From Clostridium sp. (GTDB lineage: Bacteria; Bacillota; Clostridia; Lachnospirales; Lachnospiraceae): a stretch of DNA of 64,000 nucleotides. Below are positions 33,887 to 42,468 of this stretch, one piece after another. Each line of letters opens with the position of its first letter. The stretch's first letter is position 1. The notes under the pieces were generated by a model, which was not told the origin of the DNA, did not search any database, and saw only the letters and a list, made by a program, of their open reading frames with translations. The stretch lies in the NCBI GenBank assembly GCA_018377235.1, contig JAGZZT010000014.1:62001-126000 (forward strand). The letters run 5' to 3'. The translations under genes and the position numbers were made by a program.

Positions 33887-33938
33887 GGCTGTCCTGCTGG
33901 ATATCGCTGTTATCCGTATGGGAAGCGATAAAACAGCC
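33887..33938 (+). promoter_or_regulatory. Leader hairpin before the PfoR-like gene
   Basis: Nested inverted repeats: GGCTGT (33887-33892) with ACAGCC (33933-33938), and TATCGCT (33902-33908) with AGCGATA (33924-33930). It lies 35 bp upstream of the start codon and does not hide the ribosome binding site. No known riboswitch recognised. Confidence 0.35.
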
Positions 33939-33973
33939 ATGTATTTTTATTCAAAAGGGAGGAACAACAAACA

Positions 33974-34999
33974 ATGAAGCACGAGACTGTAAAAGGCTTT
34001 CTGAGACGAAAGCAGATCAATATTTCGGTTCAGACTTACCTGATCGACGCCTTGGGAGCTATGGCCTTCGGCCTTTTCGCTTCCCTGTTAATCGGCACGA
34101 TTTTCGGGACTCTGGGAGAAAAAACAGGAATTGAAATTTTTAATACTATTGCCGTCTACGCCAAGGGAGCTACGGGAGCTGCCCTGGGAGTGTCGATTTC
34201 CTATGCGCTTAAATCTCCCCAGCTTGTTATTTTCTCTGCAGCTACAGTCGGTATTGCGGGAAATGAGCTGGGCGGACCTGTTGGCGCCCTGGCAGCCTCT
34301 ATTGTTGCCTCAGAACTTGGCAAGCTGGTTTCAAAGGAAACGCGAGTGGACATTCTTGTCACTCCGGGTGTCACTATCATCTCCGGTGTTCTGACCGCCC
34401 AGTTTGTCGGTCCCGGTGTCTCCGCCTTTATGACTGGTTTCGGAGATCTGGTAAAAACGGCCACCGTCATGCAGCCTCTGTTTATGGGCATTCTTGTATC
34501 TGCCCTGATCGGCATTGCTCTGACACTGCCCATCAGCAGCGCGGCGATCTGTATTATGCTGGGACTCGACGGCCTGGCGGGAGGCGCTGCTACTGCAGGC
34601 TGCTGCGCTCAGATGATTGGCTTCGCCGTGCTCAGTTACCGCGAAAATGGCTTCGGCGGCTTTTTAGCTCAGGGTCTGGGCACCTCCATGCTCCAGATGC
34701 CCAACATTGTCCGAAATCCTAAAATCTGGCTGGCTCCCACTCTGGCTTCCATGGTTACAGGACCTGTTTCCACCATGGTATTCAAGCTGGAAAATATTGC
34801 AGCCGGATCCGGTATGGGAACCTGTGGTCTGGTAGGTCCCATAGGTATCTACACTGCCATGCCAGAAGGTGGCATATCCATGTGGATCGGCATTCTTTTC
34901 GTCTGCTTTCTTCTTCCTGCCGTCCTGACGCTTCTCTTCGGCTGGTTCTTCCGCCGGATCGGCTGGATTAAAGAAGGCGACCTGAAGCTGGATCTGTAG
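33974..34999 (+). CDS. PfoR-like PTS EIIC-family membrane protein
   Basis: Encodes 341 residues with about ten hydrophobic segments and Gly/Ala-rich loops (GATGAALGVSISYALKSP; SGMGTCGLVGPIGIYTAMPE). This resembles the PTS_EIIC_2 / PfoR family, first linked to perfringolysin O regulation in Clostridium perfringens and related to sugar EIIC permeases. No EIIA/EIIB domain is nearby. Divergent from metF, with its own terminator. The substrate is not determined. Confidence 0.82.
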   Translation: MKHETVKGFLRRKQINISVQTYLIDALGAMAFGLFASLLIGTIFGTLGEKTGIEIFNTIAVYAKGATGAALGVSISYALKSPQLVIFSAATVGIAGNELGGPVGALAASIVASELGKLVSKETRVDILVTPGVTIISGVLTAQFVGPGVSAFMTGFGDLVKTATVMQPLFMGILVSALIGIALTLPISSAAICIMLGLDGLAGGAATAGCCAQMIGFAVLSYRENGFGGFLAQGLGTSMLQMPNIVRNPKIWLAPTLASMVTGPVSTMVFKLENIAAGSGMGTCGLVGPIGIYTAMPEGGISMWIGILFVCFLLPAVLTLLFGWFFRRIGWIKEGDLKLDL

Positions 35000-35011
35000 T
35001 CAGAACATAAT

Positions 35012-35069
35012 AAGAGGAAGGCAATGCGTTCCAGCGGCTTTCACTGGAACACATTGCCTTCCTCTTTTT
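35012..35069 (+). terminator. Strong terminator, PfoR-like gene
   Basis: Outer arms AAGAGGAAGGCAATG (35012-35026) and CATTGCCTTCCTCTT (35052-35066), with inner arms GTTCCAG/CTGGAAC, then a run of T. Bidirectional potential with the convergent alarmone synthetase gene at 35083. Confidence 0.9.
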
Positions 35070-35082
35070 TCTTTATCTTATA

Positions 35083-35880
35083 TTACAGCGTATGATCCTC
35101 TTCCATCTGATACTTTTCCTTTGCCTCTTTCAGCCGTCTGAAGTAGGAACTCATCTCATCTGCCATGCCTGACAGCCGGTTTAACAGTGTGGAAAAGTCT
35201 TTTAACATCACATCATCCTGAAAATACGGATACACAATATCGTGATCCACCTCGCTCCAGCCCTCCTCAAAAAGGGTTCTGGCCTGCAGCTCCACATAGT
35301 ATCCCTTATACTTCACAATGTAATGGATGGAACGGTAAATTCCGTCTGATTTAATGTCAATCAGATTTTTATCATATATTTTAGAATCTCCGATTCTCCG
35401 GTAGCTTTTCGGGCGCTCCGCAATATACCAGTGATCCGGATCCTCATCGAAATCCCTGAGTCTGTCCTCTACATAAATTTCAGGATTGTTTTCAAACTGA
35501 CTGGTAATGTACTCATGGAAGCCTCTCCAGTCCTCCCGGTACAGAAAGAACACACGGATTCCAATCAGGTCCGTCAGGTATTTATAATAATTGGAGCTGT
35601 TAATCTCCCGGTAGCTCTCAAGGCTCTCATTTCTCTTTCTGATAATCTTCTCAATGAGATGGCCCGGATCCTTTAACCGGTAGCGGTAAGAATGAATACC
35701 GGCCCGTTCTGTATCATACAGGTACTGATCCAGAAAATCGCGGCTGACAGAGCGCAGCTCTGGTTCCAGGGCACAGTAGTGGCTGTAGATTTTCTCCAGT
35801 TCCTTGAAGCTGATATTGGCAGAACGGAATTCATTCTCCGCAATGTTATATTTCTTCAGAAATTCTTCTTTAATGAGCAT
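35083..35880 (-). CDS. RelA/SpoT-domain protein, second alarmone synthetase
   Basis: Encodes 265 residues. A synthetase-like domain is visible with LIGIRVFFLYREDW, SDGIYRSIHYIVKY and the VELQARTLFEEGWSEVDHDIVY motif (the E-x-QARx6 variant of the EVQIRT motif). The N-terminal 70 residues and the C-terminal coiled helix add length beyond RelQ. No hydrolase domain is present. It shares an operon with galT (8 bp gap), an unusual partner. It differs in sequence from the RelQ-like protein at 24.2 kb, so they may serve different cues. Synthesis versus another pyrophosphokinase activity is not settled. Confidence 0.8.
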   Translation of the reverse strand: MLIKEEFLKKYNIAENEFRSANISFKELEKIYSHYCALEPELRSVSRDFLDQYLYDTERAGIHSYRYRLKDPGHLIEKIIRKRNESLESYREINSSNYYKYLTDLIGIRVFFLYREDWRGFHEYITSQFENNPEIYVEDRLRDFDEDPDHWYIAERPKSYRRIGDSKIYDKNLIDIKSDGIYRSIHYIVKYKGYYVELQARTLFEEGWSEVDHDIVYPYFQDDVMLKDFSTLLNRLSGMADEMSSYFRRLKEAKEKYQMEEDHTL

Positions 35881-35888
35881 TCTATCTC

Positions 35889-37400
35889 CTATCTCTCCTT
35901 AAATCCGGCTGTATGAAGGAACCGTGCAAAGGCCTCTCTGCCTTCCTTCGTACACTTATAAACGCCGGCGTCCTCTAATACCTTCTCGAACACCAGGCCC
36001 ACCTCCTGCTTGAGGATTTCATCTACGTTTTCAGCCGTAACAGATGGATATTTAGGAAGGAATTCCTCTACCCAGTCCGCGTGCTTTTCGATCTCTGCGT
36101 CAGAGCGGATGTCTTTTCCAGAGATCATGTACTCTCCCAGCTTCGCCAGTTCTCCTTTCAGACGGGACGGGAGCACAGCCAGGCCCATAACCTCAATAAG
36201 ACCAATATTTTCCTTCTTTATATGGTGAAGTTCCTGATGAGGATGGTAAACGCCCATAGGGAACTCCTCTGTAGTAATATTATTTCTGAGAACCAGATCC
36301 AGCTCAAACATATCGCCATTCTTTCTGGCAATCGGAGTGATGGTATTGTGCGGCTCTCCATCCGTTTCAGCGAAAATAAAGGCTTTCTCATCGGTATAGC
36401 CTCTCCAGCAGCGCAGCACCTGATCTCCCAGCTCGATTAATCGATCCGGATCCTTCGCCCTCGTTCTCAGCACAGACATAGGCCATTTCACGATGCCCGC
36501 CTCCACGTCCTCAAATCCCGGAATGGTAAAATACTGTTCAATCGGCGCCTTCGCCATGGCGAAGGTATAGTTTCCGCCCTGGAAATGATCGTGGGTGAGG
36601 ATCGATCCTCCTACAATAGGAAGATCTGCGTTGGAGCCCAGGAAATAGTGCGGAAACTGCTTTACAAAATCAAACAGCTTCACAAAGGCAGCCCTGTCAA
36701 TCTTCATAGGCGTGTGCTTTCCGTTAAACACGATACAGTGCTCATTATAATATACATACGGGGAGTACTGGAAACCCCAGTCGCTGTCATTGACTGTAAT
36801 CGGGATAATACGGTGGTTGTTTCTGGCCGGGTGATTAGCCCGTCCGGCATAGCCTTCGTTCTCCATGCACAGCTGACACTTGGGATATCCGCTCTGCTTC
36901 ATCAGCTTTGCTGCAGCGATAGCCTTGGGATCCTTTTCCGGCTTGGAGAGATTGACTGTAATATCCAGTACCCCGTACTTGGTGTCAGTGGTCCACTTCA
37001 TGTCTCGGGCAATACGGTATCTGCGGATATAATCGGAGTCCTGGCTCAGTTTATAGTAATAGTCAGTAGCCTCTCTGGGAGACTTCTCATGGTAGATATC
37101 CCAAAATTTTGTGATAACCTCACTTGGACGGGGCATCAGGCAGTTCATCAGTCTGGTGTCAAACAGATCTCTGTACACAACACTGTCCTCAGCCAGCACG
37201 CCAGTCTCATGGGCATAGTCCAGAAGCTCCTTCAGCACAACTTCCAGATCAATGTGCTCCGGTTCTTTCTCCGGTTCCTCATACTCATCCAGTCCCATGA
37301 CCTCTAAAATCTGATTTGTGGCATAAATTTTATCGCACTCTGCAATGAGACCTGTGCGAAGGCCATATGTTACCAGTTTGTGTACTGCTTCATAAATCAT
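35889..37400 (-). CDS. galT: Galactose-1-phosphate uridylyltransferase, Firmicutes type
   Basis: Encodes 503 residues, the long class-2 GalT. It transfers uridylyl between UDP-glucose and galactose 1-phosphate in the Leloir pathway. Features are a LCMENEGYAGRANHPARNNH zinc/nucleotide region, SPYVYYNEHCIVFNG, the GGSILTHDHFQGG active-site segment, and GVYHPHQELHHIKKENIGLIEVMG. The classical HPH active-site motif is replaced in this class by the DHFQGG form. galK and galE are not in the window. The start follows AAAGGAG. Confidence 0.93.
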   Translation of the reverse strand: MIYEAVHKLVTYGLRTGLIAECDKIYATNQILEVMGLDEYEEPEKEPEHIDLEVVLKELLDYAHETGVLAEDSVVYRDLFDTRLMNCLMPRPSEVITKFWDIYHEKSPREATDYYYKLSQDSDYIRRYRIARDMKWTTDTKYGVLDITVNLSKPEKDPKAIAAAKLMKQSGYPKCQLCMENEGYAGRANHPARNNHRIIPITVNDSDWGFQYSPYVYYNEHCIVFNGKHTPMKIDRAAFVKLFDFVKQFPHYFLGSNADLPIVGGSILTHDHFQGGNYTFAMAKAPIEQYFTIPGFEDVEAGIVKWPMSVLRTRAKDPDRLIELGDQVLRCWRGYTDEKAFIFAETDGEPHNTITPIARKNGDMFELDLVLRNNITTEEFPMGVYHPHQELHHIKKENIGLIEVMGLAVLPSRLKGELAKLGEYMISGKDIRSDAEIEKHADWVEEFLPKYPSVTAENVDEILKQEVGLVFEKVLEDAGVYKCTKEGREAFARFLHTAGFKER

Positions 37401-37500
37401 ACCCGTATCTCCTTTATTTTAATATTTCTTGTCCGCTTTTCATTTTACTTCATCTGCCAGTGTTTGCCAACCCTGTTTTTAACGCTGAGGCTGTCCGTTG

Positions 37501-38019
37501 CTACAAAATCCGTCTCACTGCCGGACCAATCCGCTCTGTTACGATTCCACCTAACAGTCCTATTACAGCCCCGGCAGCGCTTCCAGCTGCCAGCAGAAAC
37601 GGAAGATAATAAAATACCGCGCTGTTCTCTACCACAAGGGCGGCGATGATAAGCTGCCCCACGTTATGGCCTACTCCTCCGGCAATACTGACTCCAACCT
37701 GGCTGAACCATCCCGTTTTTCTGGCCAAAAGCATGAGAAAAAGGCTGAAAGCACCGCCTGCCAGGCTGTACACCATAGAAAACCCATTTCCGAATGTCAG
37801 CCCAGCCAGGACGATGCGGACCAGGGATATAAAAACCAGCTGCTGCAGATTTACCAGATAAAGCCCCACTATCGTCACTAGATTGGCCAGTCCCAGTTTC
37901 ACCCCGGGAACGCCTATACTGATGGGAATCAATGTCTCCACATAGCTGAGAAGAAAGGCCAGGGCGATCAGCATTCCGCACAGGGCCGCCCTTCCTGTTT
38001 TCTGTTCTCTTCTTGACAC
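37501..38019 (-). CDS. Gx transporter family membrane protein
   Basis: Encodes 172 residues with a GTG start (AAAGGAGG upstream). Five hydrophobic helices occur, with the pattern VETLIPISIGVPGVKLGLANL and GVSIAGGVGHNVGQLI. It belongs to the Gx transporter family, annotated from component I of heptaprenyl diphosphate synthase, and resembles ECF-type membrane subunits. It is divergent from apbE with a 99-bp shared promoter region. In related genomes it occurs with ApbE and NusG-II genes, which suggests flavin or quinone redox supply. Confidence 0.78.
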   Translation of the reverse strand: MSRREQKTGRAALCGMLIALAFLLSYVETLIPISIGVPGVKLGLANLVTIVGLYLVNLQQLVFISLVRIVLAGLTFGNGFSMVYSLAGGAFSLFLMLLARKTGWFSQVGVSIAGGVGHNVGQLIIAALVVENSAVFYYLPFLLAAGSAAGAVIGLLGGIVTERIGPAVRRIL

Positions 38020-38118
38020 GTTCTGCCTCCTTTGCTAGTATGTTAGACAGAAAACGATCGTTCTGCGCTTCTTTCTATTATATCTTCCGAGGCGCAAAGT
38101 ACAAGAGGAAATGATAAA

Positions 38119-39168
38119 ATGAACAGAGAACAGGCAAAGGGAGCCCTTGGGCTTTTAGCCGGGCTGGCACTTTTAGCCGGCTGTTTTTTTCTTGAAAAAA
38201 AAGACGCGGCCAGAGAGCCTATCACCCGCTCCGACTTCCTATTAAATACCTTCGTCACCATATCCATCTATGATTCAGACGATGAGTCCCTTTTAGATGA
38301 GGCAATGGACCTGTGCAGGGAATATGAAAACAGGTTCAGCAAAACTATTGAGGACAGTGAAATTTACCAGCTGAACCATCGACAGCCGGACGAAAATGTT
38401 TTTTCTCTCAGCGATGATACAGCGTCTCTTATTGAAGAAGGGCTTTTTTACAGCCGTCTGTCAGACGGGGCCTACGATCTGACAATAGAGCCTTTAAGCT
38501 CTCTCTGGGACTTTACTGGCGGACAGAACGTCATCCCGCCCCAGACGGATATTGATGCAGCTGTGTCAAGAGTAGGCTATGAGGATCTGCAGCTCGATGG
38601 AAACACCCTCACTTTCCTGTCGCCGGACACCGCTCTGGATCTGGGTTCCATTGCTAAAGGCTTCATTGCAGATCGCCTGAAGGAATATCTGGTCAGCCAG
38701 GGGGTGGAGAGCGCTATTATCAATCTGGGTGGAAACGTGCTCTGCATCGGCGCCCAGCCAAATGGCGATCCTTTCCGCATCGGTATCCAGAAGCCCTTTG
38801 CCAGCCACAGTGAAACGGTCGGCTTTGTGGAAATCGATGATGCCTCCGTGGTATCCTCCGGCGTCTATGAGCGCTGCTTCACAGTGGATGGTAAAAATTA
38901 CCACCATCTTCTGAATCCTAAAACAGGGTATCCTTATGACAACGGCCTGATTTCCGTTGTCATTATCTGCCCGGAATCGGTGGACGGAGACGCTTTGAGT
39001 ACAGCCTGTTTCTCCCTTGGCCTCGAAAAGGGTATAGAGCTTTTAGACTCCACCGAGGACGCGGCCGGCATTTTTATTACTGAAGACTATGAGCTGCATT
39101 TTTCCAAACGCGCAGCCGAGCTTTCTATCTATGACGAAGACGGAAAACCGATGAAAATCCGAAAATAA
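38119..39168 (+). CDS. apbE: FAD:protein FMN transferase, ApbE family lipoprotein
   Basis: Encodes 349 residues. The N-terminus is a lipobox signal (LALLAGCF), anchoring it outside the membrane. The ApbE signature SDGAYDLTIEPLSSLWDF and LGSIAKGFIADRL, and a metal-binding region with VDGDALSTACF, are all visible. It covalently attaches FMN from FAD to Thr/Ser of target proteins such as Rnf or NqrC-like subunits. The first of three plus-strand genes with the NusG-II and ComEC-like MBL genes, 28 and 36 bp gaps. Confidence 0.93.
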   Translation: MNREQAKGALGLLAGLALLAGCFFLEKKDAAREPITRSDFLLNTFVTISIYDSDDESLLDEAMDLCREYENRFSKTIEDSEIYQLNHRQPDENVFSLSDDTASLIEEGLFYSRLSDGAYDLTIEPLSSLWDFTGGQNVIPPQTDIDAAVSRVGYEDLQLDGNTLTFLSPDTALDLGSIAKGFIADRLKEYLVSQGVESAIINLGGNVLCIGAQPNGDPFRIGIQKPFASHSETVGFVEIDDASVVSSGVYERCFTVDGKNYHHLLNPKTGYPYDNGLISVVIICPESVDGDALSTACFSLGLEKGIELLDSTEDAAGIFITEDYELHFSKRAAELSIYDEDGKPMKIRK

Positions 39169-39196
39169 GAAAAAACTTGAAATGAGGTGACTGACT

Positions 39197-39586
39197 ATGA
39201 ATTCCAATCCATCTAAGGGAGGGCAGGAAACGTCTGGAAAGCGCTGGAAAAACCATGATTTAGTCCTGGTTCTGGCTGTTCTGGCAGCCGCAGCCCTTCT
39301 CTTCGTCGGAAGAAAGGTTTTTTTCTCAGAGTCCCCTGCCGTTGTCACAGTCAGCGTGGACGGGACAGAGATTATGACTCTTGATTTAAGCCAGGACAGC
39401 GATGAAATCATAGAAAGCCCCGGCGGCGGCACAAACCGCGTGGTGATTAAGGACGGTGCGGTTCATATGGAGGAAGCCTCCTGCCCGGACAAAGTCTGCA
39501 TCAAGCAGGGGGCTGTTTCTGAGACAGGACAGTCCATTGTCTGTCTGCCAAACCGCGTCATTGTAACTGTCACAGGAACTGATTAA
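39197..39586 (+). CDS. NusG domain II membrane-anchored protein
   Basis: Encodes 129 residues. A single transmembrane helix (about residues 21-40, LVLVLAVLAAAALLFVGRKV) leaves a soluble extracellular domain of 85 residues. The domain matches NusG_II (VKDGAVHMEEASCPDKVCIKQ region), with a conserved C-P-D-K-V-C pair of cysteines. The role of such proteins is unknown. It is placed between apbE and a ComEC-like MBL protein, consistent with extracytoplasmic redox or metal handling. Confidence 0.85.
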   Translation: MNSNPSKGGQETSGKRWKNHDLVLVLAVLAAAALLFVGRKVFFSESPAVVTVSVDGTEIMTLDLSQDSDEIIESPGGGTNRVVIKDGAVHMEEASCPDKVCIKQGAVSETGQSIVCLPNRVIVTVTGTD

Positions 39587-39622
39587 TACCCACCAAAAGA
39601 GACTTAATAAGGAGACTTAATT

Positions 39623-40864
39623 ATGAAATCATTTAAGAAAACATGGGCCTTTTTAAAGAGCTTTTCTCTTCAGCTGGCCCTCGCCGTTCTTCTGACGGCC
39701 GCCCTCACGCTGACAGGCTGTTCCGAAGGGAAAGGAAGTTCCCCGCAGGGAAGTTCTGCGCAGCCCCCCTCCCTTCAGTCTCAGGAACAAGGCCAGGCAG
39801 GTGAAGCCCCTGAAAACGCTCTGCCGTCTGACACCCAGGTTCACTTTATCGACGTAGGACAGGGCCTTTCTGTCCTGGTGGAATCAGACGGCCATTTTCT
39901 TTTATTTGACGGCGGAGACAGAAAAGCTTCCTCTCTTGTTGTCTCCTACTTAAAGGAGCAGGGAGTAGAAACTCTGGACTATGTGATTGCCTCCCACTAT
40001 GATGCAGATCACTTAAACGGCGTGGTAGGCGCTCTGAACGCCTTTCAGGTATCCCAGGTGCTGGCGCCAGACTATGAGACGGATACTAAAGTGTTCCAGT
40101 CCTTCCAGTCTGTCATAAAGGAAAAGAATATTCCGCTCTCCCATCCGGCTCCTGGAGATACATTTACCCTGGGGAACACTTCCTTTATGGTTCTGGCTCC
40201 ACAGAATAAAAGTTATCAGAACGCCAACGACTACTCTGTAGCTATCCGTCTGGCGGCGGGGGATGTAAGCTTCCTCATCACAGGAGACGCAGAGGTAGAA
40301 AGCGAAGCTGAAATGGTAAAATCCGGACTACCTCTGGAAAGTACGGTCTACGTGGCTGGCCATCACGGCAGCGCCAGCTCCAGCAGCTGGGATTTTCTTC
40401 AGAAAGCTGTTCCGGAATATGCGGTTATCAGCTGCGGAACAGGTAATTCCTATGGCCATCCCCATGTGGAGACCATGGAAAAGCTGGAATCCATGGAGAT
40501 CCCCGTCTTCCGCACAGACAAGCAGGGAACCATCACAGCCTTCACAGACGGGACAGATCTTACCTGGTCGGCAGAGCCGTGCAGCGACTACTCCTCAGGA
40601 GATCCGGATGACACACCAGCCAGACCAGCCGGGTCGGATAAACCAGCTCAGCCAGATGGAGACACTCCGGATGAGACTGCCCCGGAAAATAGTTCCCACA
40701 CCTATATTTTAAATACAAATTCCAAGCTGATCCATATGCCGGACTGCAAAAGTGCTGCAGATATGAGTGAGGCTAACAAGCAGATATGGTCTGGAGAGTC
40801 CTATGACAAATGCCTGGAAGAACACCCAGGCTACCGGGGATGTAAAAGCTGTGATCCCCGATAG
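39623..40864 (+). CDS. Secreted ComEC-like MBL-fold hydrolase with C-terminal Cys domain
   Basis: Encodes 413 residues. A lipoprotein signal (LTLTGCSEG) precedes a metallo-beta-lactamase domain like the C-terminal domain of ComEC: HFIDVGQGLSVLVES, the ASHYDADHLNGV metal motif, GDAEVESEAEM and GHHGSASSSS. A Pro/Asp-rich linker (residues 310-350) leads to a C-terminal module of about 60 residues with C-K-S and CKSCDPR cysteines (HMPDCKSAADM...GCKSCDPR), similar to the Ada-like zinc-binding modules at the end of some secreted nucleases. It could be an external nuclease or phosphodiesterase. Confidence 0.85.
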   Translation: MKSFKKTWAFLKSFSLQLALAVLLTAALTLTGCSEGKGSSPQGSSAQPPSLQSQEQGQAGEAPENALPSDTQVHFIDVGQGLSVLVESDGHFLLFDGGDRKASSLVVSYLKEQGVETLDYVIASHYDADHLNGVVGALNAFQVSQVLAPDYETDTKVFQSFQSVIKEKNIPLSHPAPGDTFTLGNTSFMVLAPQNKSYQNANDYSVAIRLAAGDVSFLITGDAEVESEAEMVKSGLPLESTVYVAGHHGSASSSSWDFLQKAVPEYAVISCGTGNSYGHPHVETMEKLESMEIPVFRTDKQGTITAFTDGTDLTWSAEPCSDYSSGDPDDTPARPAGSDKPAQPDGDTPDETAPENSSHTYILNTNSKLIHMPDCKSAADMSEANKQIWSGESYDKCLEEHPGYRGCKSCDPR

Positions 40865-40866
40865 AC

Positions 40867-40906
40867 AAAGAGCAGCCAGAGCCTTTTACGGCCCTGGCTG
40901 CTCTTT
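40867..40906. terminator. Bidirectional terminator between the MBL and kinase genes
   Basis: Arms AAAGAGCAGCCAG (40867-40879) and CTGGCTGCTCTTT (40894-40906) pair perfectly. Confidence 0.88.
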
Positions 40907-40960
40907 TATGATATGGCTGACTACTACAGATAAAGTTTCTGCACAGACGGGTGCTGCCTT

Positions 40961-41554
40961 CTACTGCAGCGCCTCCAGATAGGACAGCGCCGCCTTCAGG
41001 CAGCCGTCCACACCAGCCAGGCCTGTATCCAGGCATAAATGATAATTCTGAGCCTTTCCCCAGGCGCTGCCTGTATAATACTGATAATAATCCCTTCTCT
41101 TCTCATCAATCTCACGGATACGGCGCTCGGTTCCTTTTCGATCTGAACCGCCCTCAGACTCCATAATCCGTGCTACTCTCCGATCCATCCTGGCATGAAC
41201 GAAAAGGTTCACGCTGTCCTCCAGAATTCTGTCTGCGCAGCGCCCTACTATCACGCAGGGGCCGTGGGATGCCAGACGGCGGATCACGTTAGACTGAGCC
41301 ACAAACAGCTGATCAGAAATCGGCACTTCATACAGGCTGGAGAGAGCCGTCGATCTCTCTCGGGCCAGATAGTCGGGAATCTCTATCCGCTCATCATACC
41401 TGCGGAAAGCCTCCTCTGCAATCTCCATATCATCAGCAGCCATGGAAATAACCTCCTTGTCATAGAAAGGAATTCCCAGAGCCTTTGCCAGCTTCACACC
41501 CAGCTCCCGGCCTCCGCTTCCAAATTCACGGCTCACTGTAATGACTTTGTTCAT
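40961..41554 (-). CDS. Cytidylate kinase-like protein
   Basis: Encodes 197 residues. It has a P-loop-like start ITVSREFGSGGRELGVKLA and matches the Cmk-like family in overall length and in the VIVGRCADRIL region with the R-x2-R contacts (FVHARMDRRVARIM). The lid differs from that of canonical cytidylate kinase. These proteins are common in Lachnospiraceae, often several per genome; their substrate is unknown. It has its own RBS (AGAGAGGGGG). Confidence 0.85.
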   Translation of the reverse strand: MNKVITVSREFGSGGRELGVKLAKALGIPFYDKEVISMAADDMEIAEEAFRRYDERIEIPDYLARERSTALSSLYEVPISDQLFVAQSNVIRRLASHGPCVIVGRCADRILEDSVNLFVHARMDRRVARIMESEGGSDRKGTERRIREIDEKRRDYYQYYTGSAWGKAQNYHLCLDTGLAGVDGCLKAALSYLEALQ

Positions 41555-41696
41555 AACGTATCCCCCTCTCTGAAACTAGTAGTAAAATTACTTTTATTAT
41601 AGCGTCTGACGGAGAATTTGTACACTGGATTTCTCTGTTTTTCCGAACACATGAAAATAAAATCGAAAAATCTTCGCAGGTCTGAACTATTCTCCC

Positions 41697-42341
41697 TTAA
41701 TCCTGCACAAAAGAGTGGCTCATAATATAAAATTCTTCCTGGCTGGGCTGATAGCTCCGCTCCTTCGGTGCAAAGGTATCGTCATATTTTCTGGCCTCCT
41801 CCTCACTGATTTCCATGGCTGAACTGCCCTGATACATCCAGGTTCTTCCCTCCAGCGCTCCGGGAACCAGTTCCTTTACCATCATGGCCGCCGGATACAG
41901 ACCTCCCTGTATGCTCACACTGAACTTCCTGCAGCTTTTAAAACCACAGCCTGCATAGTTGACCGGACTTCCAAATATCACAATTGCGTCATAGCCCAGA
42001 TCCAGAGCTTTTCTGAAGGAATGCTCCATCATCATTTTTCCATATCCTCTTCTCTGGTATTTCGGAAGAATGCATACTGGACCAAAGGTTAAAATCTCTT
42101 TCCTTCTGCCATCTTCTCCTGTCAGAAAAGCCTTTGTGTACATGATATTTCCAATGACAGCACCGTTAAGCTCCAGCACAAAGTCCAGCTCTGGCATGAA
42201 ATCCTCATGGTTCCGCATCACATGAACCAGATAATGCTCCACACACCCAGGCACATAGACATTATAAAAGGCCTCCCTCGTTATCTCCTCTACCCTTTCA
42301 TAGTCTCCTTTTCTCTCGTTTCGAATTACAATACGCTCCAT
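41697..42341 (-). CDS. GNAT-family acetyltransferase
   Basis: Encodes 214 residues. Motif A appears in LTFGPVCILPKYQRRGYGKMMM, with an acetyl-CoA-binding R-R-G-Y-G loop. The fold is a single GNAT domain with an extended C-terminal segment. The substrate cannot be inferred. Adjacent genes are unrelated. Confidence 0.85.
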   Translation of the reverse strand: MERIVIRNERKGDYERVEEITREAFYNVYVPGCVEHYLVHVMRNHEDFMPELDFVLELNGAVIGNIMYTKAFLTGEDGRRKEILTFGPVCILPKYQRRGYGKMMMEHSFRKALDLGYDAIVIFGSPVNYAGCGFKSCRKFSVSIQGGLYPAAMMVKELVPGALEGRTWMYQGSSAMEISEEEARKYDDTFAPKERSYQPSQEEFYIMSHSFVQD

Positions 42342-42468
42342 AGCTGTCCCTTTCTTTTCTTTCTCAATCAGCCTGCAGATGGAAAACAGATGCTTTCTTC
42401 GTATCTTCTTCGTATCTTGTTAAACAGGCTGAATCTGACTGATTTGCGTATATCTGCTTTTGATCTAG

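Noticed and set aside
33868..34134. An 88-codon plus-strand ORF before the PfoR-like gene
   Set aside because: It overlaps the leader hairpin and the PfoR-like gene in another frame, with no ribosome binding site.
42395..42420. Short tandem repeat CTTCTTCGTAT near the GNAT gene
   Set aside because: Only two units, in non-coding text with no further structure.
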